In this document: positions 34,903 to 45,856 of the stretch, piece after piece
Numbering within the stretch: the first letter of the stretch is position 1
Layout: the number at the start of each line of letters is the position of its first letter
NCBI GenBank assembly: GCA_944326705.1
Contig: CALVEY010000018.1
Location: 1 to 46,158, forward strand
Direction: 5' to 3'
Length of the DNA stretch: 46,158 nt
Origin: an uncultured Mucispirillum sp.
GTDB taxonomy: Bacteria > Chrysiogenota > Deferribacteres > Deferribacterales > Mucispirillaceae
The notes under the pieces: model-generated
What the model was told of the DNA's origin: nothing
Databases searched by the model: none
The model's input: the letters and a program-made list of their open reading frames with translations, nothing else
Made by a program: the position numbers and the translations under genes

Positions 34903-35877
34903 ATGAGTGAAATACAAAAGGAAACAAGTTCTTCTCGTTTACAGTTTTTCCCAGTTATGATGTTTGCTGTTATAATGGGATTTTCAGGTATTACTCTTGC
35001 ATATAAAAAAGCAAGCGAAGTTTTTTTACTGCCTGAAATAATTTATCAAACACTATCATATATTACTGCAACACTTGCTGTAATTATTGCATTAATATAT
35101 CTTGCAAAACTTTTTAAATATCCTAGTGAAGTGAAAAAAGAAATAAAACACCCAGTCAGAGTAAACTTTTTTGCAGCAATATCTATTTCTATGCTGCTTC
35201 TCTCTACAGTTTTTCATGATTATGAAAGTATTGCATTTCCACTTTTTGTAATAGGCACAGGGCTGCAGACATTTTTTACTTTTTATACTATAACATACTG
35301 GCTTAATAAAAATATAGAGCTTGCTCATTCAAACCCTGCATGGTTTATTCCTGTTGTGGGTAATATTATAGTACCTATTGCTGGGGAAGGGTTTGCAGAT
35401 ATTTATCTGCTTGATTTCTTTTTCTCTTTAGGTATTTTCTTTTGGATAATATTAACAGCTATTCTTTTTAACAGAATTATTTTCCATGGTATGCTTGCTC
35501 AGAAATTTTTACCAACACTTGCTATTTTTATAGCTCCGCCATCTGTTGGCATGTTAAGTTATCTAAAACTGCAGGGCGCTTATGATATGTTTGCAGTAAT
35601 CCTTTTTAATGTGGCTTTAACTTTTGGGTTAATTCTTTTAGCATTAATTAAAAATTTCTATAAAATTAAGTTTTTCATATCCTGGTGGGCATTTACATTC
35701 CCTATGGCAGCATTAACTATGGCTATTATTACTGTGTATGAAAAAACAAGTTTTGAATATTTAACATTTAAAGTGCTTGGCTATGCATCACTTATTATGA
35801 CATCTATTTTAATACTTATAGTATTAATTAGAACTATAATAGCTGTTAAAAATGGCGAAATATGTGTAGATGAGTAA
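34903..35877 (+). CDS. SLAC1/TehA-family anion channel or transporter
   Basis: Integral membrane protein of 324 aa with about ten hydrophobic helices, resembling the TDT family (TehA, SLAC1) that passes small anions or C4-dicarboxylates. Family-like segments are FFPVMMFAVIMGFSGITLAY at the N-terminus, HPVRVNFFAAISISMLLLS, NPAWFIPVVGNIIVPIAG, and SWWAFTFPMAALTMAII near the end. AAGGAAGTG precedes the ATG. A short AGTCTTTTT/AAAAAGACT dyad lies in the leader. It stands alone and a terminator follows. Substrate unknown; tellurite resistance should not be inferred. Confidence 0.82.
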   Translation: MSEIQKETSSSRLQFFPVMMFAVIMGFSGITLAYKKASEVFLLPEIIYQTLSYITATLAVIIALIYLAKLFKYPSEVKKEIKHPVRVNFFAAISISMLLLSTVFHDYESIAFPLFVIGTGLQTFFTFYTITYWLNKNIELAHSNPAWFIPVVGNIIVPIAGEGFADIYLLDFFFSLGIFFWIILTAILFNRIIFHGMLAQKFLPTLAIFIAPPSVGMLSYLKLQGAYDMFAVILFNVALTFGLILLALIKNFYKIKFFISWWAFTFPMAALTMAIITVYEKTSFEYLTFKVLGYASLIMTSILILIVLIRTIIAVKNGEICVDE

Positions 35878-35912
35878 AAGAGAGTATTTTTAAAATATAT
35901 TACCATAATTAT

Positions 35913-35944
35913 ACCTGATAAATATTTTTAACTATTTATCAGGT
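35913..35944. terminator. Hairpin terminator between the SLAC1-family gene and the LysR remnant
   Basis: ACCTGATAAATA (35913-35924) pairs perfectly with TATTTATCAGGT (35933-35944), 8-nt loop. The following T-runs are short on both strands, so its efficiency is uncertain. Confidence 0.6.
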
Positions 35945-35957
35945 GTAACTATATGGC

Positions 35958-36206
35958 TTAATTATCTAAAAAATTAATTTTGTCTTTTTTTATATTATCT
36001 AAAAACATATCTGCTGCTTTTGACAGGGTATGATTTTTTTTCCATACTAATATCAGCTCTGATTCTAAAACAGGATATAAAGGAATAAATGTAAAAGGAC
36101 TGTCAACACCTGTATATACAAGCTTATCAAGGGTAAATGCACAACCCATTTCTTCTTTAACTATAATAGAGCCATTATATACAAGATTTACTGTAATTTT
36201 GTCTTT
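35958..36206 (-). pseudogene. Truncated LysR-family regulator (C-terminal remnant)
   Basis: The minus strand encodes about 82 codons after a TAG at 36207-36209. The peptide contains VNLVYNGSIIVKEEMGCAF, LDKLVYTGVDSPFTFIPL and ELILVWKKNHTLSKAADMFL. This matches the end of a LysR substrate-binding domain, where a GYALTLDKL-type stretch, a PL..PLE segment and a VWKK..FSKAA segment are typical. The helix-turn-helix and the first 200 or so residues are absent, and no matching piece is seen nearby. An ATG at 36149 could start a 63-aa peptide, but it has no useful ribosome site. I read it as a decaying gene, with the divergent aldehyde dehydrogenase as its possible former target. Confidence 0.75.
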
Positions 36207-36218
36207 CTATCTAAATTC

Positions 36219-36250
36219 TTGATTATTTATTTATAATAATTTATAATCAA
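36219..36250. promoter_or_regulatory. Dyad upstream of the aldehyde dehydrogenase gene
   Basis: TTGATTAT (36219-36226) and ATAATCAA (36243-36250) form a perfect 8-bp inverted repeat with a 16-bp AT-rich centre. It lies between the LysR remnant and the divergent dehydrogenase, where a LysR operator would be expected. Confidence 0.45.
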
Positions 36251-36275
36251 TGGTTATATATATATGGAGTAAATC

Positions 36276-37640
36276 ATGAAGAATATAGTGCCTGCAATGC
36301 GGGAATATTTTAAAAGTGGGGAGACTTTAAGTATAAAATACAGGCTTGAGCAGTTAAAAGCCTTGAAAAAAACACTGCTTAAATATGACGAAGCACTTAT
36401 ACAGGCTTTATATGATGATTTAAATAAATCTTCCTTTGAAGCTGTTATGACAGAAACAGGAATAATTATGGAAGAATTAAATTATTATATAAAAAATCTT
36501 AAAAGACTAAGCTCTCCTAAAAAAGTAAAAGTTCCATTAACTTTGCAGCCGGGAAGAAGCCGTATCCATTATGAGCCTTACGGGGTAGTATTAATAATAT
36601 CTCCATGGAATTATCCAGTGCAGCTTACTTTATCCCCATTAATTGCAGCAATAGCAGCAGGCAACTGTGCAGTAGTCAAGCTTTCAGAATTTTCTGAAAA
36701 TACATCATTAATACTTTCTCAGATTATAAATGAAACATTTCAAAGAGAGTATATAAGAGTTGTAAGGGGTGATGCTGTTGCAGGAGCTGCCTTATTATTA
36801 GAAAAATTTGACTACATATTTTTTACAGGCAACCAAAATGTAGGTAAAATTGTAATGAAATCAGCAAGCAGCAACTTAACCCCTGTTACATTAGAGTTAG
36901 GGGGCAAAAGCCCATGTATTGTTGATTTAAGTGCAGATATAAAAGATACTGCTAAAAAAATAATATGGGGCAAAGTATTAAACGCAGGGCAAACTTGTGT
37001 TGCGCCAGATTATATTTTATGTCACTCAAGAGTAAAAAGTGAATTAATAGGGGCAATGATTGCAGAAAGCTCTATGCTTTTTGGTGCTCATTCATCAGAA
37101 CATGAAGAATTTCCAAAAATCATTTCAAAAAGACATTTTGAAAGGGCAGCCCGCCTTATAGACAGTTCAAAAGTAGTTTTTGGCGGTTTAACTGATATGC
37201 AGAAATTAAAAATAGATTTAACTATTATGGATAATGTAACATACAGCGACAGGGTTATGCAGGAAGAAATATTTGCTCCAATCCTGCCTGTAATAGAATA
37301 TACCAATATTGATGATGTAATATCTAATTTTAAAAGCCTTGAAAAACCGCTGGCATTATATGTTTTTACTCAGGATAAGGCATTTGAAAATAAAGTAATA
37401 AATAATATATCCTTTGGGGGCGGCGCAGTAAATGATGTAATAGTGCATATTACAAACAATAATGCACCTTTTGGCGGTGTAGGCACAAGCGGAATAGGCG
37501 CATACCATGGGAAATACAGCTTTGAAACATTTTCGCACCAAAAGCATATATATAAAAAATATTCTTTTTTTGATAATAAGTTACGGTTTTTTCCAAAAGG
37601 AAATAAAGAAAAATTAATAAGATTTTGGTTTTATAGATAA
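36276..37640 (+). CDS. Aldehyde dehydrogenase (class 3-like, NAD(P)-dependent)
   Basis: Oxidises an aldehyde to the acid in the cytoplasm. The 454-aa length and fold match the short ALDH3/YwdH-type enzymes. Motifs are PYGVVLIISPWNYPVQLTLSPL, FFTGNQNVGKIVMK (coenzyme loop), LELGGKSPC with the general-base Glu, and the nucleophile Cys in NAGQTCVAPDY. The C-terminal segment PFGGVGTSGIGAYHGKYSFETFSH is also characteristic. TGGAG lies upstream of the ATG. Substrate is not readable. No partner gene is adjacent except the LysR remnant. Confidence 0.93.
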   Translation: MKNIVPAMREYFKSGETLSIKYRLEQLKALKKTLLKYDEALIQALYDDLNKSSFEAVMTETGIIMEELNYYIKNLKRLSSPKKVKVPLTLQPGRSRIHYEPYGVVLIISPWNYPVQLTLSPLIAAIAAGNCAVVKLSEFSENTSLILSQIINETFQREYIRVVRGDAVAGAALLLEKFDYIFFTGNQNVGKIVMKSASSNLTPVTLELGGKSPCIVDLSADIKDTAKKIIWGKVLNAGQTCVAPDYILCHSRVKSELIGAMIAESSMLFGAHSSEHEEFPKIISKRHFERAARLIDSSKVVFGGLTDMQKLKIDLTIMDNVTYSDRVMQEEIFAPILPVIEYTNIDDVISNFKSLEKPLALYVFTQDKAFENKVINNISFGGGAVNDVIVHITNNNAPFGGVGTSGIGAYHGKYSFETFSHQKHIYKKYSFFDNKLRFFPKGNKEKLIRFWFYR

Positions 37641-37709
37641 ATTCCTGCTTTTCTTTATGGAAAAACTTGTGTAATATTACAATGCTTAAAAAATATAAAA
37701 GGACAGGTT

Positions 37710-37985
37710 ATGGACGCAAAAGAAATTAATCATATTGCTAAACTTGCTCGCTTAAAATTTGATGAAAGCGCAGTAGACAGCATGGCAAAAGACTTAAATG
37801 ATATTTTAAAATGGATGGATATTTTACAAAGTGCAGATACTTCTTCTGTTACAGGTGTAGAAGAGGCAGCACCATTAAGACAGCGTGAAGATAAAGTTAC
37901 TGTTGGCAATTTATCAGAAAAACTGATGAAAAACGCTCATGAGCCATATGAGCATTTTTTTACTGTTCCTAAGGTGGTGGAATAA
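37710..37985 (+). CDS. gatC: Glutamyl-tRNA(Gln)/aspartyl-tRNA(Asn) amidotransferase subunit C
   Basis: Small stabilising subunit of the GatCAB complex, which amidates misacylated Glu-tRNA(Gln) and Asp-tRNA(Asn). The 91-aa protein has the family pattern: N-terminal [29 protein letters not shown], and PLRQREDKV then [23 protein letters not shown] precedes the ATG. Its stop overlaps the gatA start (TAATG). Confidence 0.95.
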   Translation: MDAKEINHIAKLARLKFDESAVDSMAKDLNDILKWMDILQSADTSSVTGVEEAAPLRQREDKVTVGNLSEKLMKNAHEPYEHFFTVPKVVE

Positions 37986-39445
37986 TGGCAGATTTAACAT
38001 CATTATCAATAGCAGAACTTTCAAAAGGGTTTAATAATAAAGAGTTTTCTTCAACAGAAGTAACAAAAGCATATATAGAAAATATGGAAAAAGGCAGAAA
38101 ATATAATGCCTTTATTACTGAAACTGCAGAGCATGCACTAAAACAGGCTCAAGAAAGTGATAAAAGAATAGTATCTGGCTCAAGACTTTCTGATTTAGAC
38201 GGCGTGCCACTTGGTATTAAAGACTTATTCTGCACAGAAGATATTAGAACTACTGCTGCAAGCAGAATATTAGAAAATTTTATCCCGCCTTATGAATCAA
38301 CAGTTACATCAAAACTTTTACAGGCAGGTGGCGTTTTCATTGGTAAAACTAACCTTGATGAATTTGCAATGGGCGGCGCTAACTTAACAAGTTATTTTGG
38401 TCAGACAATTAACCCTGTTAAAAGGCAGGACGGAACAGAAGTTGTAACAGGCGGCTCTTCTGGCGGCTCAGCTGCTGCTGTTGCTGCAGATATGTGTGCA
38501 GCTGCAACAGGCACAGATACAGGCGGCTCTATTCGTCAGCCTGCAGCATTCTGCGGTATTGTAGGTATTAAGCCAACTTACGGTAGATGCTCCCGCTATG
38601 GTATCATTGCTTATGCTTCATCACTTGACCAGGCAGGCCCTATGACTAAAACAGTAGAAGATGCTGCAATTATGCTTGAAAAAATGGCAGGCTTTGATGA
38701 ATTTGATTCTACAAGTGCAGATATTGCAGTGCCTTATTTTAAAGCATCACTTAAAAATGGTGTTAAAGGCTTAAAAATAGGTATGCCAAAAGAATTTTTA
38801 AATAATGACTTAAACTCTGAAATCGCTTCCGCATGGCAGGAAGGTAAAGAAATATTAGAAAAAGCAGGGGCAGAAGTAAAAGAAATATCTCTTCCTAATA
38901 TGAAATATGCACTTGCTACATACTATATTATTGCACCAGCTGAGGCATCATCTAATCTTGCAAGATATGACGGCGTTCGTTTTGGCTTAAGGGTGGACGG
39001 CTCTTCTCTTGATGAAATGTATGAAAATACAAGAAGTGCAGGCTTTGGGGCAGAAGTGCAAAGGCGTATTATGATAGGTACTTATGTGCTTTCTGCAGGA
39101 TATTATGATGCATACTATTTAAAAGCATTAAATGTGCGTAAACTGATTAGGCAGGATTATATTAATGCTTTTAAAGAAGTAGATGCAATACTTACACCAG
39201 TTGCACCTACAACAGCTTTTACAATAGAAGAAAGTAAAACTTTTGACCCAGTTACAAACTATCTGCAGGACGCTTTTACAGTTCCTGTAAACTTAGCAAA
39301 ACTTCCTGCAATATCAGTTCCTGTAAAAACAGCAGCAAACGGTCTGCCTATTGGTTTACAGCTTATTGGTAAAGATTTTGATGAAGAAACTCTTTTTAAA
39401 GGAGCTTATGTACTGGAACAAAATAATAGTTGGAGCAGAAAATAA
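37985..39445 (+). CDS. gatA: Glutamyl-tRNA(Gln) amidotransferase subunit A
   Basis: Amidase subunit that frees ammonia from glutamine. The 486-aa protein carries the Ser-cisSer-Lys triad context: Lys in [12 protein letters not shown] (about 79), then the Gly/Ser-rich amidase signature [19 protein letters not shown] and [17 protein letters not shown]. The C-terminus has [28 protein letters not shown] lies just before the ATG. Both junctions, gatC/gatA and gatA/gatB, are TAATG overlaps, so the three subunits are translationally coupled. Confidence 0.96.
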   Translation: MADLTSLSIAELSKGFNNKEFSSTEVTKAYIENMEKGRKYNAFITETAEHALKQAQESDKRIVSGSRLSDLDGVPLGIKDLFCTEDIRTTAASRILENFIPPYESTVTSKLLQAGGVFIGKTNLDEFAMGGANLTSYFGQTINPVKRQDGTEVVTGGSSGGSAAAVAADMCAAATGTDTGGSIRQPAAFCGIVGIKPTYGRCSRYGIIAYASSLDQAGPMTKTVEDAAIMLEKMAGFDEFDSTSADIAVPYFKASLKNGVKGLKIGMPKEFLNNDLNSEIASAWQEGKEILEKAGAEVKEISLPNMKYALATYYIIAPAEASSNLARYDGVRFGLRVDGSSLDEMYENTRSAGFGAEVQRRIMIGTYVLSAGYYDAYYLKALNVRKLIRQDYINAFKEVDAILTPVAPTTAFTIEESKTFDPVTNYLQDAFTVPVNLAKLPAISVPVKTAANGLPIGLQLIGKDFDEETLFKGAYVLEQNNSWSRK

Positions 39446-40911
39446 TGAGTTACATAATAAAAGGAAGAACATGCGACTATGAAGTAGTAATAGGGCTTGA
39501 AGTTCACTGCCAGGTTATATCAAATGCAAAACTGTTTTCTGGTGCAAGTGCAGCAAGCGGCGGCACACCTAATGACCATGTAGCATTTATTGATGCTGGT
39601 TTTCCTGGAATGCTTCCAGTTGTAAATAAATTTTGTGTAGAGCAGGCTGTAAAAACAGGCCTTGGCTTAAATGCAGTTATTAATAAAGAGTCTGTGTTTG
39701 CAAGAAAAAACTATTTTTATGCTGATTTGCCGCAGGGGTATCAGATAAGCCAGTTTGATAAACCAATAGTTGGCAATGGCTATCTTGAGATAGAGCTTGA
39801 AGACGGCTCAACTAAAAAAATAGGTATTGAAAGGCTTCATTTAGAGCAGGATGCAGGTAAATCAATACATGATATGCTTCCTGGTAAAAGCTGTATAGAT
39901 TTAAACCGCTCTGGTGTTGCATTAATGGAAATCGTATCAAAGCCAGATATGAGCTCACCTTATGAAGCTGGTGCATACCTTACTAAATTAAGAAGTATTG
40001 TCCGCTATCTTGAAACATGTGACGGCAATATGAATGAAGGCTCTATGCGTTGTGATGCCAATGTATCTGTAAGACCTGTTGGCTCAACAGAACTTAGAAC
40101 AAGATGCGAAATAAAAAATGTTAACTCTATCCGCTATCTTATGCAGGCTATTGAATATGAAGCAAACCGCCATGTAGATGCTTATGATAACGGGGAAGAA
40201 ATATATCAGGAAACAAGGCTTTTTAACGCTCATAAAAAAGAAACAAGAAGTATGCGCGGCAAAGAAAATGCAAATGATTACAGGTATTTTCCAGACCCAG
40301 ATTTAGCATTTCCTTTAATAGTTACTGATGAACTTCTTGAAAAAGTAAAAAACAGTATGCCTGAAATGCCAGATGAAAAATCTAAACGCTTTATGGCAGA
40401 TTATAAGTTAAGTGAAGATGATGCAAAAAGACTTGTATCAGAAAAATCTGTTGCAGAATATTTTGAAGAAGCTGTTAAAGAAAAAGGCAGTGATGCAAAA
40501 AAAGCTGCTGCATTAATACTTGTTGAGCTTGCTGCTATCATGGGCGAAAAACAGATAGAAAATATTAGAGATTTAAAAACTACTGCTTCCCGTCTGGGTA
40601 GAATTACTGCATTAGTAGAAGATGGCACAATAGGCTTAAGAATAGCTAAAGAGCTTTTACCTATGATTGAAGAAACTGATAAAGACCCTGAAACTATTAT
40701 TGAAGAAAAAGGCTTAAAACAAGTATCAGATACAAAAGAAATAGAAAAAATTATTGATAAAATTATTGCTGATAACCCTAAAAATGTAGAAGAATATAAA
40801 GCCGGCAAAGAAAAACTTTTTGGATTTTTTGTTGGTCAGGCTATGAAAGCTACTCAGGGTAAAGCTAACCCTGGTATAATCAATAATATTTTGAAAGAAA
40901 AGTTAAAATAA
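39445..40911 (+). CDS. gatB: Glutamyl-tRNA(Gln) amidotransferase subunit B
   Basis: tRNA-binding kinase/transferase subunit that activates the misacylated residue and accepts ammonia from GatA. ATG at 39445 overlaps the gatA stop and gives 488 aa beginning [21 protein letters not shown]. Signatures are [43 protein letters not shown] and [14 protein letters not shown]. The YqeY-like C-terminal tail (about 340-488) ends [17 protein letters not shown] terminator follows. Confidence 0.96.
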   Translation: MSYIIKGRTCDYEVVIGLEVHCQVISNAKLFSGASAASGGTPNDHVAFIDAGFPGMLPVVNKFCVEQAVKTGLGLNAVINKESVFARKNYFYADLPQGYQISQFDKPIVGNGYLEIELEDGSTKKIGIERLHLEQDAGKSIHDMLPGKSCIDLNRSGVALMEIVSKPDMSSPYEAGAYLTKLRSIVRYLETCDGNMNEGSMRCDANVSVRPVGSTELRTRCEIKNVNSIRYLMQAIEYEANRHVDAYDNGEEIYQETRLFNAHKKETRSMRGKENANDYRYFPDPDLAFPLIVTDELLEKVKNSMPEMPDEKSKRFMADYKLSEDDAKRLVSEKSVAEYFEEAVKEKGSDAKKAAALILVELAAIMGEKQIENIRDLKTTASRLGRITALVEDGTIGLRIAKELLPMIEETDKDPETIIEEKGLKQVSDTKEIEKIIDKIIADNPKNVEEYKAGKEKLFGFFVGQAMKATQGKANPGIINNILKEKLK

Positions 40912-40935
40912 TGCTGTATATTCTGTAAAAATTGT

Positions 40936-40969
40936 AAGCCCTTAAAATGAAAATTTTAAGGGCTTTTTT
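40936..40969 (+). terminator. Intrinsic terminator after gatCAB
   Basis: AAGCCCTTAAAAT (40936-40948) pairs with ATTTTAAGGGCTT (40953-40965), and six T end the element. Confidence 0.9.
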
Positions 40970-41042
40970 ATTATATACAATATTATCAATATTTTACATA
41001 TGTCTATATCATAGAACAATTTTATAAAAATAAAAAATTTAG

Positions 41043-41070
41043 TGGACAAAATATCATATTGTGTTATAAT
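41043..41070 (+). promoter_or_regulatory. Promoter of the NIT-type chemoreceptor gene
   Basis: TGGACA (41043-41048) and a perfect TATAAT (41065-41070) with a 16-bp spacer, about 30 bp before the start. This is a sigma-70 form; no flagellar sigma-28 motif was recognised. Confidence 0.6.
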
Positions 41071-41101
41071 GTTGTGTAAAGAATTTCTAGGAGGCCGCAG
41101 T

Positions 41102-43147
41102 ATGAAACTGTTAAAAAAATTATTTGGCTGGTTCTTTATTATTCGAAATATCAGTATTAAGGTTAAAATTATCTTATTAGTATTTTTTCCAGCACTTGGT
41201 ATCATTTCTTTCTTTTCTTTCACTTTTTATGACACATACAACTACATGCACGCAAATACAGAATTAACTGGTATGATTCAAATTTCTGTTGAAGTATCAA
41301 AAGTTTCTCACCAGCTGCAGATAGAAAGGGGACTTACTGCAGGCTATATGACAGATAAATCTCCAACATCCAAAGAAGCAATAGATGCTCAGAGACTTAA
41401 CTCTGATGATGCCATAAATAACTTTTTCAGTTTTATCAATGCTACAAATATAAAAAAATATGACCCTGCTTATGTTGCGCAGATAAATAGTGCAGAAGAA
41501 CTTTTAAAAGGCTTAGTTGCATTTAGACAAAAAGCAGATAATTTTCAGGTAACAAATAAAGATGTTATTGCATACTATACTAAAACTATTTCCACATTAA
41601 TAGATTCTGTATTAATAGCATCAAATGTAAGCCCTGATAATAACATTACAAAAATATTAGGCGGCTATACTAACTTTATGTATGCTAAAGAAAATACAGG
41701 CCTTGAAAGAGCAAATGGTAATGTGCTTTTACGCTCTAAAACATTTAATGAAGAAACTTACAGGTCATTTTTATCTGTTATTGCAAAACAAGAAGTATAT
41801 TTATCATCATTTTTTGGTCAGCTGCCAAAAGATAATCAAAAAGCAAAAGATATTTTAGAAAACTATAATTTAACAATGGAAGAAACTGTTCCTATAATAG
41901 ATGGTTACAGGCAGGATATTATTCATAATGCTATCGACTGTAATTTTACTACTACTGGCGACCAGTGGTTTGAAGATATTACATACCATATAGATAACCT
42001 GCAGATTATTGAAGAAATTATTGCAGAGCTTGTAAATGATATTTTAATAGCAAATATTCATGCTGCAAAAATAAAACTGATATACATAACTGCATTTTTT
42101 GCTTTTGGTATGATTTTTAATATTATACTTGCAGTTGTTATTGCATCAGATTTAATCATAAGAATTAACAGAATTAAACAGTATTTAGCAGATGTATCTG
42201 ATAACAAAAACTTATCAGAAGAGTTATCTCTTGCATCAAAAGATGAGATTGGTCATATCGCATCATCTATTAATACATTTATAGCATCAATTAAACAGAT
42301 ACTTATTTCTCTGCAAAGCCAGAGTGAAGCTAATATGAATATTGCTGCAAAATTAGTAAGTGCATCAACAGCAGTAACTAATACACTTGCAAACAGTGAA
42401 AATTTAGCTCACAGCAATATTGATATAGGTATGGATATTGGTAAAATTTCTGAAGATAATATTGCAGAATCAAAACGAACTATGGATTTAATGGTAGAAA
42501 CTCAGAATGAACTTACTAATATGCAGCAGTTAATTAATACTTTAAGCCAGGAAGTTGAAAAAGAAAGTAAGGCAGAAAGTGAAATAGCAGGCAATATTAA
42601 TGAGCTTGTTCGTGAAGCTGAAGATATTAAAACTGTATTAACTGTTATAGATGAAATAGCAGACCAGACAAACTTACTTGCACTTAATGCAGCGATTGAG
42701 GCGGCACGTGCTGGTGAGCATGGCAGAGGGTTTGCAGTAGTTGCTGATGAAGTAAGAAAGCTTGCAGAAAAAACTCAGTCATCACTTGGTGAAATTAATA
42801 ATATTATTAATACAGTTCTGCAGGGTATTGTAAATGCAAGCAAAACTATTACATCAAATTCAGAAGAAATATATAAAATGGTGGAAACTGCAGATATTGT
42901 CCGCAGAAGTGCAGTTGAAATGGCTGCCAGCATGCAGGACGTTGCAAAAGTAGCAGAATCATCTATGGAAAGCTCTCATAATATTGATGGCAAATCTAAA
43001 GATATGATAGAAGGCCTTGGGGAAATTAATGGTGCTATTTCAGAAATCGGCCAGCAGATGACAAGTATGCACTCTTATGCTGATGAAATAGAAAACCATG
43101 TTACTGAATTAAGAAATGCATTATCAGTATTTAAGTTAAATAAATAA
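41102..43147 (+). CDS. Methyl-accepting chemotaxis protein with NIT-like sensor
   Basis: Membrane chemoreceptor. The ATG at 41102 (AGGAGG seven bases upstream) gives 681 aa; an upstream frame from 41042 covers the promoter and is rejected. Order: TM helix (about 20-43), extracytoplasmic helical sensor with [19 protein letters not shown], the pattern of nitrate/nitrite-sensing NIT domains, second TM helix (about 330-353), HAMP, and a long signalling helix hairpin. The conserved tip reads [20 protein letters not shown] with [16 protein letters not shown]. The ligand is inferred from the sensor type only. Monocistronic. Confidence 0.92.
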   Translation: MKLLKKLFGWFFIIRNISIKVKIILLVFFPALGIISFFSFTFYDTYNYMHANTELTGMIQISVEVSKVSHQLQIERGLTAGYMTDKSPTSKEAIDAQRLNSDDAINNFFSFINATNIKKYDPAYVAQINSAEELLKGLVAFRQKADNFQVTNKDVIAYYTKTISTLIDSVLIASNVSPDNNITKILGGYTNFMYAKENTGLERANGNVLLRSKTFNEETYRSFLSVIAKQEVYLSSFFGQLPKDNQKAKDILENYNLTMEETVPIIDGYRQDIIHNAIDCNFTTTGDQWFEDITYHIDNLQIIEEIIAELVNDILIANIHAAKIKLIYITAFFAFGMIFNIILAVVIASDLIIRINRIKQYLADVSDNKNLSEELSLASKDEIGHIASSINTFIASIKQILISLQSQSEANMNIAAKLVSASTAVTNTLANSENLAHSNIDIGMDIGKISEDNIAESKRTMDLMVETQNELTNMQQLINTLSQEVEKESKAESEIAGNINELVREAEDIKTVLTVIDEIADQTNLLALNAAIEAARAGEHGRGFAVVADEVRKLAEKTQSSLGEINNIINTVLQGIVNASKTITSNSEEIYKMVETADIVRRSAVEMAASMQDVAKVAESSMESSHNIDGKSKDMIEGLGEINGAISEIGQQMTSMHSYADEIENHVTELRNALSVFKLNK

Positions 43148-43313
43148 CATTAAAAAATAATGTATCTATAAGGATATTTATATTATAATACTGCTTAATA
43201 TATTAAAAAGTTAACCTTATCATTTTTATATAGAAAAAATTATAATAATAATGTATAATAGGGTTAAAATAATATAAAATTATTTAATGTTTTATGGTTA
43301 ATAAGGTGGTATT

Positions 43314-43721
43314 ATGATGAATAAAGATGTAAGAGAGTTTATTGAGCATAACCCTATACTTATGCTTGCAAATATAGGGTTAGATGGTCTGCCTAAAATT
43401 AGACCTATGATAACTCTAGGCATTTTTAAAGAAACATTGTGGTTTGCAGTAACTGAAAGCAAGATGGTATATCAAGAGCTGCAGAAAGATGATAATTTAG
43501 AATTATGCTCAGTAACTTTAAGCAGATGGATAAGAATAAAAGGGAAAGCTGTTTTTGAACATGATAAAGCTTTTATTACCCATATTTTAGAAAATTCTGA
43601 TATTATGGATAAGTTTTATAAAACCAAAAACGAAAAAAAAGAAGATGTAAGAGTTTTTTATATCCAGATAGAGCATGGAACTTTATCTGACTTTGAAAGA
43701 GATATAAAAATAGAATTTTAA
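43314..43721 (+). CDS. Pyridoxamine 5'-phosphate oxidase-like flavin-binding protein
   Basis: A 135-aa split-barrel protein, probably binding FMN or another flavin/heme cofactor. Family-like segments are VREFIEHNPILMLANIGLDG, PKIRPMITLGIF (the PxxRP strand), LWFAVTESKMVYQELQKDDN, and CSVTLSRWIRIKGKAVFEHD. The true PNP oxidase is longer, so vitamin B6 synthesis is not implied. AAGGTGG precedes the ATG (a second ATG follows directly). It lies between two chemoreceptor genes with about 166 bp before and 80 bp after. Confidence 0.8.
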   Translation: MMNKDVREFIEHNPILMLANIGLDGLPKIRPMITLGIFKETLWFAVTESKMVYQELQKDDNLELCSVTLSRWIRIKGKAVFEHDKAFITHILENSDIMDKFYKTKNEKKEDVRVFYIQIEHGTLSDFERDIKIEF

Positions 43722-43801
43722 TTTTAAAGATGTTTTTAGCTGTATTAGGAAACAGGTCTTAATATTATATAGGATATTACGTACAAAAAGCGGGGGTGTT
43801 T

Positions 43802-45802
43802 ATGCGTAAATTATCTAATCTAAAACTAAAAACGAAGGTAGTAATTAATGCAGCAGCTTTGATTATTGCTACATCTTTTTTAGCTTTTGTATCATTAATT
43901 GGTATTTATACTGTGCAGAATGCTGCAAAAGTAAGTGCCACATATTTTTCTGCTATTGTTGAAAGTGCTATTACAATTAATAATGATTTTATTGTAAGCA
44001 CTAATGACTATCAAACATATTTAAAAGATTCAAATGACAAAAATATTGCAAACTTTCAGGAACAGTTAAATGCAATCCATAGATATTTTAACGTGCTTAA
44101 AAGTGCTGTAGATAATGACAGCAGGGCAGAAATGATTGCTTTATCAATTCCAGATTTTGAAACAGAGCTTAATTCTTATGGAGACTCTTCAATAGCGCTG
44201 TTACAGCATCAGCAGGTAATATTAAAAAATCAGGAAGAAATCAATGCAAGAATAATGGTATTTTTAAAAGCAGCAACAGATTTTTTAAATTCAATATATA
44301 ATAATATTTTAACAGCAGAAGACCCGGAAGTTGAAAGACGCATACCACGAGTGCAGGAAATGGTAGCAGTAATTGACGGTATGAAAGATGCTGTGTATGA
44401 AGTAAATAAAGGTATCTATAGTGCAGATGCTGCAGCTAGAAAAGATACAGTTGCAAAAATGAGAAGTATTAAAGACACTGTAGAAAGACTTTATAACCAG
44501 ACAAAAGTAGCAGAAACAAAAAGGCTTGCAAAAATAGCATTAGATGAATCAGAAGAAATTCTTAAACTTACTACAAAAATATTTAGAGCATTAGATACTG
44601 GTGCTATGATAACTGAAACTCAGTTAAATGCAGAAACTAATGTGCGCAACTATATAAATGGTGTAAATACAATGGCTTCTGCTTTAATTAAAGACAGCAG
44701 TAATGAAATAGTATCTATTGCAGAAAGAACATTTATTTTAATCTTTATATCTATGGCAATCGGCTCACTTGTGTCATTATTTATTGTGTTATTTATGATA
44801 GTAGATATTATAAGGCCGCTTAACAGGTTTATTGAGCTTATTAAAAACTTAACTGAGGGCGATGGTGACTTAACTAAAAAAGTTAATGTTACAACAAAAG
44901 ATGAATTTGGAGTTTTAGCAGGATATATTAACTCATTTATTGCAAGTGTAAGAAATGTAATAAAAGAAGTGCAGCAGGTTTCTCATGAAGTAACATCTGC
45001 AAGTAATGAGCTTGCGTCAGTTGCAGAAGAGCTCCAGTCTACATTCCAGTCACAAACTGAGCAGATTACAGATATTTCTCATAATATGATTAATTTATCA
45101 AGTTTATCTGAAAGCGTATCAGGTAGTCTTTCTCAAAGCTCTGAAAGGCTGCAGAATACTACAAGTTTAACTCAGGCAGGTGCAGTATCTCTTGTAAGTA
45201 TTAAAAATGAAATGAAAGTAATCAGTGAAAATACAAGCCAGCTTGCTCAGACTATCAGCACACTTTCTGAAAGCTCTGAAGATATTGGCAGAATATTAAC
45301 TGTTATTAATGATATTGCAGACCAGACTAACTTACTGGCATTAAATGCAGCAATTGAAGCAGCAAGAGCAGGGGAAGCAGGCAGAGGCTTTGCAGTAGTT
45401 GCAGATGAAGTAAGAAAACTAGCAGAAAGAACATCTACTGCTACTCATGAAATATCTACAATTATACAGTCATTCCAGCAGGAAAGCGACAGTGCTGCAA
45501 AAAATATGAACACTACTTCCCAGTCTATTGATGAAGGCTCTAATAAAGTAGATAAAACATTAGAAGATTTTAAACATGTTGTAGATGGTATTTCTGAAGC
45601 TAACAGTGATATTGTAAATATCACAAATATGGTAGAAGAGCAGAATAATTCTATACAAGATGTTACAAATAATACTGGCAGTATTAGTGCAGGTATTGCA
45701 GAGTCAAATGTAGCTATTGGCGAAGTAACAAAAACAATAGACCATTTACAAGTTAAAACGACTAACTTAGAGCATATTTTAAGCCAGTTTAAAGTTGATT
45801 AA
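43802..45802 (+). CDS. Methyl-accepting chemotaxis protein with large helical sensor
   Basis: Membrane chemoreceptor. The ATG at 43802 (GGGGGTG upstream) gives 666 aa. TM helix 1 is about 15-38. A sensor of some 260 residues looks entirely helical, without a Cache signature, resembling four-helix or HBM-type sensors. TM helix 2 (about 300-325) is followed by HAMP ([20 protein letters not shown]) and the signalling domain with [20 protein letters not shown] and [16 protein letters not shown]. No C-terminal CheR-docking pentapeptide is visible. Ligand unknown. A terminator follows. Confidence 0.92.
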   Translation: MRKLSNLKLKTKVVINAAALIIATSFLAFVSLIGIYTVQNAAKVSATYFSAIVESAITINNDFIVSTNDYQTYLKDSNDKNIANFQEQLNAIHRYFNVLKSAVDNDSRAEMIALSIPDFETELNSYGDSSIALLQHQQVILKNQEEINARIMVFLKAATDFLNSIYNNILTAEDPEVERRIPRVQEMVAVIDGMKDAVYEVNKGIYSADAAARKDTVAKMRSIKDTVERLYNQTKVAETKRLAKIALDESEEILKLTTKIFRALDTGAMITETQLNAETNVRNYINGVNTMASALIKDSSNEIVSIAERTFILIFISMAIGSLVSLFIVLFMIVDIIRPLNRFIELIKNLTEGDGDLTKKVNVTTKDEFGVLAGYINSFIASVRNVIKEVQQVSHEVTSASNELASVAEELQSTFQSQTEQITDISHNMINLSSLSESVSGSLSQSSERLQNTTSLTQAGAVSLVSIKNEMKVISENTSQLAQTISTLSESSEDIGRILTVINDIADQTNLLALNAAIEAARAGEAGRGFAVVADEVRKLAERTSTATHEISTIIQSFQQESDSAAKNMNTTSQSIDEGSNKVDKTLEDFKHVVDGISEANSDIVNITNMVEEQNNSIQDVTNNTGSISAGIAESNVAIGEVTKTIDHLQVKTTNLEHILSQFKVD

Positions 45803-45827
45803 GATTAAAAATCAATAAGTGATTTGA

Positions 45828-45856
45828 CCCCTTGATATAAAAATCAAGGGGTTTTT
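45828..45856 (+). terminator. Intrinsic terminator after the second chemoreceptor gene
   Basis: CCCCTTGAT (45828-45836) pairs with ATCAAGGGG (45843-45851), followed by five T. Confidence 0.92.

Noticed and set aside
34903-35877. Tellurite resistance gene
   Set aside because: Only the fold family (SLAC1/TehA) is supported; no tellurite genes are nearby and the family carries many anions.
36276-37640. Metabolic operon around the aldehyde dehydrogenase
   Set aside because: The next gene is gatC with its own leader, and the upstream neighbour is a remnant on the other strand. No microcompartment or alcohol dehydrogenase gene was found.
43314-43721. pdxH (true pyridoxamine phosphate oxidase)
   Set aside because: The protein is too short and I see no PdxH C-terminal signature; only the general split-barrel family is supported.
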